DNA from: Pseudomonadota bacterium
Lineage (GTDB): Bacteria; Pseudomonadota; Alphaproteobacteria; Rhizobiales; Xanthobacteraceae
Reading direction: 5' to 3'
Assembly (NCBI GenBank): GCA_963204905.1
Contig: CAUJJN010000382.1
Coordinates: 25,798 to 89,797, forward strand
Length of the DNA: 64,000 nt
In this document: piece after piece, positions 58,917 through 64,000 of the stretch
Layout: each line of letters starts with the position of its first letter
Numbering within the stretch: the stretch's first letter is position 1
Translations under genes and position numbers: made by a program
Notes under the pieces: model-generated
Seen by the model: the letters and a program-made list of their open reading frames with translations, nothing else
What the model was told of the DNA's origin: nothing
Database searches by the model: none

Positions 58917-59624
58917 TCACACCGTATCCGGCAACCGCGCGAGCAGAAACGCGGCCATGTAGGACGGCACCGCTGCTGTGAGATCGCTCCGACGACGCAT
59001 CAAGCGAATGGCCGCGAGTTCCGGTGCCACCTGTTTCGCAAGCTCTCTCTCGATACGCCGCCGCAGGTCTTCGCCGTCAAGTTCGGATTGCAGACCGCGC
59101 ATCATTGCGATCAGCGGTCCTGCAACCACGCAATCCCAATGATCGGCGACGCGATAGTCGGCCTCTGTCAATCCAGTCTCTTCCGCGACCTCACGCGCGA
59201 CACTGCCGGCGACATCCACCATGCCGTCCCTGATGTCATTGAGATCGGGCGTCCCGGCCGGAAAATAAACCTTCCCGGCGTTGGCGGTGTGCGCCGCCAT
59301 TTCACCCAACACATAAGCGCCATCGCGACTACGCAACGCACCCATGCCAAAGCCATTGAACACAGATGCGTCCGGAAATCCCCAGTCGCGCCACGCGATG
59401 AAGCTGGCGAAGTCAGTTTCGAAATACTCCGCGCTGAAAGCGTCCTCAGCAAAGCGCGGATCACGTCCGAGCAAGACACGACCGTTCCAGAGCTGCGGGG
59501 TCTTGCGTTGTAGGTCAGTGAAATGGGCGTCGATTTCGTCACGCCGCGCATCCGCGAACGGCCAGCGCCACGACGTGACGCGCAGGTCGAGCCGCTTCAC
59601 CCGATGAATGGGAAACGATGTCAC
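58917..59624 (-). CDS. NUDIX hydrolase family protein
   Basis: GTPDLNDIRDGMVDVAGSVAREVAEETGLTEADY: NUDIX box variant. Confidence 0.8.
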   Translation of the reverse strand: MTSFPIHRVKRLDLRVTSWRWPFADARRDEIDAHFTDLQRKTPQLWNGRVLLGRDPRFAEDAFSAEYFETDFASFIAWRDWGFPDASVFNGFGMGALRSRDGAYVLGEMAAHTANAGKVYFPAGTPDLNDIRDGMVDVAGSVAREVAEETGLTEADYRVADHWDCVVAGPLIAMMRGLQSELDGEDLRRRIERELAKQVAPELAAIRLMRRRSDLTAAVPSYMAAFLLARLPDTV

Positions 59625-59627
59625 GCG

Positions 59628-60656
59628 CTACTTCGCGCTGGTCCCGGCCGCCTTGTTGGCCTGCTCGACGAACCGGTTGGTATAGGTCTTGCTGACGTCG
59701 ATATTCGCCTTGGCGACATCGGGCGAGCCTTCGCTGAACACCGCCAGCACGGCGGCCGCGCCCTTGGGGTCCATCGCGCCGGTCTCCGAATACATCGGGA
59801 TCGTGTTCTTCAGCGCCGCCAGATAAAGCTCCTTGTTCTTGCCGACCAGCTCCGGCGGCATTTTCGCCATCACATCTTCCGGCGTATGCGCATGAATCCA
59901 CTTCAGCGTATTGACGATGGCGTTGGTGAGCGCCTGCGCTTCCTTCTCGTGCGCCTTGACCCACGCTGCCGTGCTGTACAGCGCCCCGCCCGGATATTCG
60001 CCGCCGAAGACTGAAAGCGTATCCTTCTGCGTGCGGGTATCGCTGAGAATGCGCAAATCCTTGTGATTCCCCTGTAGCACCGTGACCGCAGGATCCAGCA
60101 TCACCGCCGCATCGATCTGACCCTGCTCCATCGCCGCGACCGCCGTAGCCCCGAGGCCGACGCCGATCACCGACGCGCTGGTGGGGTCAAGGCCGTTCTT
60201 CTTCAACTGATATTTGAGGAAGAAGTCGGTCGAGGACCCGGGTGCGCTGACACCCACCTTCTTTCCGGCCAGATCCTTGATCGACTTGATTTCGTCGGTG
60301 TGCTTCGGCGACACCACCAGAACGAGGCCCGGATAACGGTCGTAGACCACGAAGGCCTGCATCTCCTGCTTCTTGGCGGCGAGATTGACGCAATGATCGA
60401 AGTAGCCGGAGACGACATCCGCGCTGCCGCCGAGCACCGCCTTCAGCGCATCGGAGCCCCCCTTGAGGTCGACCAATTCGACGTTGACGCCGGCCCTCTC
60501 ATATTCGCCGAGTTGCTTCGCCAGCACTGTCGGCAGGTAACAGAGGCAAGCGCCGCCGCCGATGGCGATCGTCACCTTGCTCTGCGCGAACGTCGCGCCG
60601 GACATCATGAGCAGCGCCAGCAGCGGCGCGATGAGCCTACCGAAAATCGTCCTCAT
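59628..60656 (-). CDS. ABC transporter substrate-binding protein (NitT/TauT, NMT1-like)
   Basis: Signal peptide MRTIFGRLIAPLLALLMMSGATFAQ; GGGACLCYLPTVLAKQLGEYERAGVNVELVDLKGGSDALKAVLGGSADV. Confidence 0.9.
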   Translation of the reverse strand: MRTIFGRLIAPLLALLMMSGATFAQSKVTIAIGGGACLCYLPTVLAKQLGEYERAGVNVELVDLKGGSDALKAVLGGSADVVSGYFDHCVNLAAKKQEMQAFVVYDRYPGLVLVVSPKHTDEIKSIKDLAGKKVGVSAPGSSTDFFLKYQLKKNGLDPTSASVIGVGLGATAVAAMEQGQIDAAVMLDPAVTVLQGNHKDLRILSDTRTQKDTLSVFGGEYPGGALYSTAAWVKAHEKEAQALTNAIVNTLKWIHAHTPEDVMAKMPPELVGKNKELYLAALKNTIPMYSETGAMDPKGAAAVLAVFSEGSPDVAKANIDVSKTYTNRFVEQANKAAGTSAK

Positions 60657-60794
60657 GATGTCCTCCGCGTTCGCTATTGGCAGCAGAATAGATGAGCACA
60701 CGCATCTTGAGAAGCACACCGGTCGCCTCAATACACCCGTCGTTGCGAGGAGCGTCAGCGACTAAGACTGCTCAGCTCTTACTTCATTGGCTTC

Positions 60795-60819
60795 TGGATT
60801 GCTTCGCTCGCAATGGCGA
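60795..60819. repeat. dispersed repeat fragment, copy 1
   Basis: tggattgcttcgctcgcaatggcga; near-identical to 62269-62293. Confidence 0.6.
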
Positions 60820-60825
60820 ATCTCC

Positions 60826-61614
60826 CTAGGTTCGGCTCCCCGCCGCCTCCGGCCGCCAGACCAGCAGCCGACGTTCCACCAGCGTTACCGCGAGGTCGAT
60901 AAGGATCACGAACGCCGACAGCACGAACATGCCGGCGAAGACGCCGGCGACGTCGAAGACACCCTCGGCCTGCTGGATCAAATAGCCGAGGCCGGCGGCG
61001 GAGCCGAGATACTCACCGACCACCGCCCCGACCACCGCGAAGCCGACGGAGGTATGCAGCGACGAGAACATCCACGAGAGCGCTGAAGGCCAATAGACAT
61101 GCCGCATCAACTGCCGCTCGTTCATGCCGAGCATCCGGCCGTTGGCGAGCACCGTGCCGCTCACTTCCTTGACGCCCTGATAGACGTTGAAGAAGACAAT
61201 GAAGAACACCAGCGTGACGCCGAGCGCCACCTTCGACCAGATACCGAGCCCGAGCCACAAGGTAAAGATCGGCGCGAGCACGACACGCGGCAGCGCGTTC
61301 GCCATCTTGACGTAAGGATCGAACACGGCCGCGACCGTAGGCCGCCGCGCGAACCAGAATCCGAACAGCACGCCGCCGACCGAACCAATCACGAAAGCGA
61401 GGATCGACTCCCACAACGTGATCGCCAGATGCTTCCAGATCACACCGGTTGCGAACCACGTGACGATCTGGCTGCCGACATCGACAGGATTGGAGAAAAA
61501 GAAAGGCGGCAACAGCATCACGCCGAAGATTGGCACCGTGCTCAGGACATGCCACACGGCAAGCAGCACCACTGCTACCATCACCTGATAGAATAGCAGT
61601 TTTGCCCGCGACAT
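60826..61614 (-). CDS. ABC transporter permease (NitT/TauT type)
   Basis: GMNERQLMRHVYWPSALSWMFSSLHTSVGFAVVGAVVGEYLGSAAGLGYLI. Confidence 0.88.
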   Translation of the reverse strand: MSRAKLLFYQVMVAVVLLAVWHVLSTVPIFGVMLLPPFFFSNPVDVGSQIVTWFATGVIWKHLAITLWESILAFVIGSVGGVLFGFWFARRPTVAAVFDPYVKMANALPRVVLAPIFTLWLGLGIWSKVALGVTLVFFIVFFNVYQGVKEVSGTVLANGRMLGMNERQLMRHVYWPSALSWMFSSLHTSVGFAVVGAVVGEYLGSAAGLGYLIQQAEGVFDVAGVFAGMFVLSAFVILIDLAVTLVERRLLVWRPEAAGSRT

Positions 61615-61630
61615 CGCTACGCTCTCGCCA

Positions 61631-62194
61631 TCAGGCCGTCGCACCCTTGGCCTTGGGGCGGCGCAAATGCTCGTCGAGCCGCGGCATGATCTCGACGAAA
61701 TTGCACGGCCGCGAACGATAATCGAGCTGATGCGCGAGGATGCCGTCCCAGCCGTCCTTGCAGGCGCCAGGCGACCCCGGCAGACAGAAGATGTAGGTCG
61801 CGCCGGCGACACCCGCGGTGGCGCGGCTCTGGATCGTGGAAGGGCCGATCTTGACGTGGCTCAGCATATGGAACGCGATGGAAAAGCCGTCCATCCGCTT
61901 CTCGAACAACGGTTCGATCGCCTCCGGTGTCACGTCGCGGCCGGTGAAACCGGTGCCACCGGTGGTGATGATGGCGTCGACACCCGGATCAGCGATCCAC
62001 CGACGCATGATGGCGCGGATCGCCTCGACGTCGTCAGTGACGATCTCGCGCGCCGCCAGGCGATGCCCCGCGCCGGTTAGCCGATCCGCCAACGTCGCGC
62101 CGGACTTGTCATCGGCAAGCGAGCGGGTGTCCGACACCGTCAGCACCGCGATGTTGAGCGGAATGAATTGTTTCGATTCATCTATGGAGGGCAT
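61631..62194 (-). CDS. moaB: molybdenum cofactor biosynthesis protein B
   Basis: IAVLTVSDTRSLADDKSGATLADRLTGAGHRLAAREIVTDD, IITTGGTGFTGRDVTPEAIEPLFEKRMDGF. Confidence 0.94.
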   Translation of the reverse strand: MPSIDESKQFIPLNIAVLTVSDTRSLADDKSGATLADRLTGAGHRLAAREIVTDDVEAIRAIMRRWIADPGVDAIITTGGTGFTGRDVTPEAIEPLFEKRMDGFSIAFHMLSHVKIGPSTIQSRATAGVAGATYIFCLPGSPGACKDGWDGILAHQLDYRSRPCNFVEIMPRLDEHLRRPKAKGATA

Positions 62195-62268
62195 GAGCCT
62201 CAACCTCTGGCGCGCAACAACGCCGACGCTACGCGGAGCAACGAAGCAATCCAGCTCCTAGGGAAGGC

Positions 62269-62293
62269 TGGACTGCTTTGCTCGCAATGACGA
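62269..62293. repeat. dispersed repeat fragment, copy 2
   Basis: tggactgctttgctcgcaatgacga; forms an inverted repeat with agcaatccagc just upstream. Confidence 0.6.
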
Positions 62294-62301
62294 TCCAAGT
62301 C

Positions 62302-63234
62302 TCACAGATTATCCGTTGCGAACGTGTTGCACGCCTGCACGGTGCCCTGCTGATAGCCGGTCATGAACCAGCGTTTGCGCTGGGCTGCGGAGCCGTGTGT
62401 GAACGAGTCCGGCACCACGCGGCCCGTCGCCTGTCGCTGCAAGGTGTCGTCGCCGATCGCCGATGCCGTCTGGAGCGCCGCGTCGATATCGCCAGCCTCC
62501 AGGAAGCCGGGGCGCTTCTTCTCTTCGCGATTGACCCAGACGCCGGACAGACAATCCGCCTGCAACTCGACCTTGACTTGCAAGGCGTTCGCTTCCGCCT
62601 TGCTGCCGGCCTGCTGCTGCAAGCGCGTCACGCGCGGCAGGATGCCGAGCAGGTTCTGGATGTGATGGCCGGCTTCGTGGGCGATGATGTAGGCGGCCGT
62701 GAATTTGCAGGCATTGCCGGAGCAACCGTGGAAACGCGTCTCGACCTGGCGGAAGAAGCCGGTGTCGAGGAATATCTGCCGGTCCGGCGGGCAATAGAAC
62801 GGCCCCATTGCCGATTGCGCCATGCCGCAGCGGCCGCCGTTGGTGACATTCTTGAACAGCACGATGCGCGGCCCGGTATACTTCTGGCCGCTCGCCGAAA
62901 AGATTTCATCCCAGCGGTCGTCGATCTCGCCGAGCACGCCGGCGATCATGCTGCCCATCTCATCCGAAGGCGCGCCGCTCTTGGCCGGGCCGGAGCGGCG
63001 ATCAGTCTGATAGCTCGGCGCCTGCTGGCCGCCGGTGAGAATTTCCGCACCGCCAATCAGGATGCGCGGATCGATGCCGAACGCGTAGCCGAGCAGGCCG
63101 AGCACGATGACGGTGCCGATACCAAGGCCCCCGCCGCCCATCGGCAGGCCGAAGCCACCACCACCACCCCCACCACCGCCGTCGTCGCGGCGATCATCGA
63201 TATTGTCGCTGCGGCGGAAGTCATCGTAGCGCAT
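62302..63234 (-). CDS. neutral zinc metallopeptidase (KPN_02809/YpfJ family)
   Basis: MRYDDFRRSDNIDDRRDDGGGGGGGGGFG..., AYIIAHEAGHHIQNLLGI (HExxH-type), QADCLSGVW. Confidence 0.93.
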   Translation of the reverse strand: MRYDDFRRSDNIDDRRDDGGGGGGGGGFGLPMGGGGLGIGTVIVLGLLGYAFGIDPRILIGGAEILTGGQQAPSYQTDRRSGPAKSGAPSDEMGSMIAGVLGEIDDRWDEIFSASGQKYTGPRIVLFKNVTNGGRCGMAQSAMGPFYCPPDRQIFLDTGFFRQVETRFHGCSGNACKFTAAYIIAHEAGHHIQNLLGILPRVTRLQQQAGSKAEANALQVKVELQADCLSGVWVNREEKKRPGFLEAGDIDAALQTASAIGDDTLQRQATGRVVPDSFTHGSAAQRKRWFMTGYQQGTVQACNTFATDNL

Positions 63235-63435
63235 GGTGCATGTCCTCACAGTTCGGATGGCGATGGCCATCGTTCAACAGCCGCACAGACGTAGATGACT
63301 CCGGCCACCAATCAATAGTCCGCCCGGCAATTATTGCCCAGTTTGAAATATTTTCCAATTAAGCCGATTTTTACTTTGCCACGTCAGTGTAGCGCCAGTC
63401 GGTTGTTTAGTCCCGCGTCGCCGACAGCGTCGCCT

Positions 63436-64000
<565 letters not shown>

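Noticed and set aside
63140-63190. CCACCACCACC-type simple repeat near the metallopeptidase start
   Set aside because: It encodes a poly-Gly linker common in this metallopeptidase family; not a regulatory repeat.

Overview
The window looks like alphaproteobacterial chromosome, Bradyrhizobiaceae-like from gene content and style (inference; no search was run). Main blocks: (1) 1-4073, a LigA/LigB-type extradiol dioxygenase pair, an ABC solute-binding protein, a DUF1989-type protein and a divergent GntR regulator, followed by tRNA-Met(CAT) and an ~850 bp stretch without convincing genes. (2) 5604-16839, a CoA-ester catabolic cluster with AliA/AliB/BadK/BadH/BadI-like enzymes (an alicyclic-acid ring-cleavage set), an AtuA/DUF1446 protein, a family III CoA-transferase and a TetR regulator; the same TGAATGA-N4-TCATTCA operator-like palindrome occurs at two promoters. 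(3) ~17280-41400, a stress/chaperone/redox island: CsbD, cardiolipin synthase, AtpI-like, YdeP/FdhF-like oxidoreductase, GrpE, DnaK, DUF992, CbpA/CbpM, NtrC-type regulator plus histidine kinase, small DUF2171 proteins, NAD-formate dehydrogenase, DyP peroxidase plus encapsulin, and NDH-2. The key observation is a repeated regulatory architecture in this island: seven pairs of a 13-bp palindrome (consensus GGACANNTTGTCC, starts 21-23 bp apart), five of them followed at a fixed 65-66 bp by a textbook sigma-54 -24/-12 promoter (TGGCAY-N7-TTGC). The NtrC-type GAFTGA activator encoded inside the island is the obvious candidate regulator, which would put grpE and dnaK copies under sigma-54 control. 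(4) 41545-63234, mostly metabolic genes: NitT/TauT ABC transporters, TRAP transporter, leuA with a candidate leader-peptide attenuator, PPK2, moaB, and a zinc metallopeptidase. (5) From 63455, the start of a CcrM-type methyltransferase with three GANTC sites packed against its start codon.
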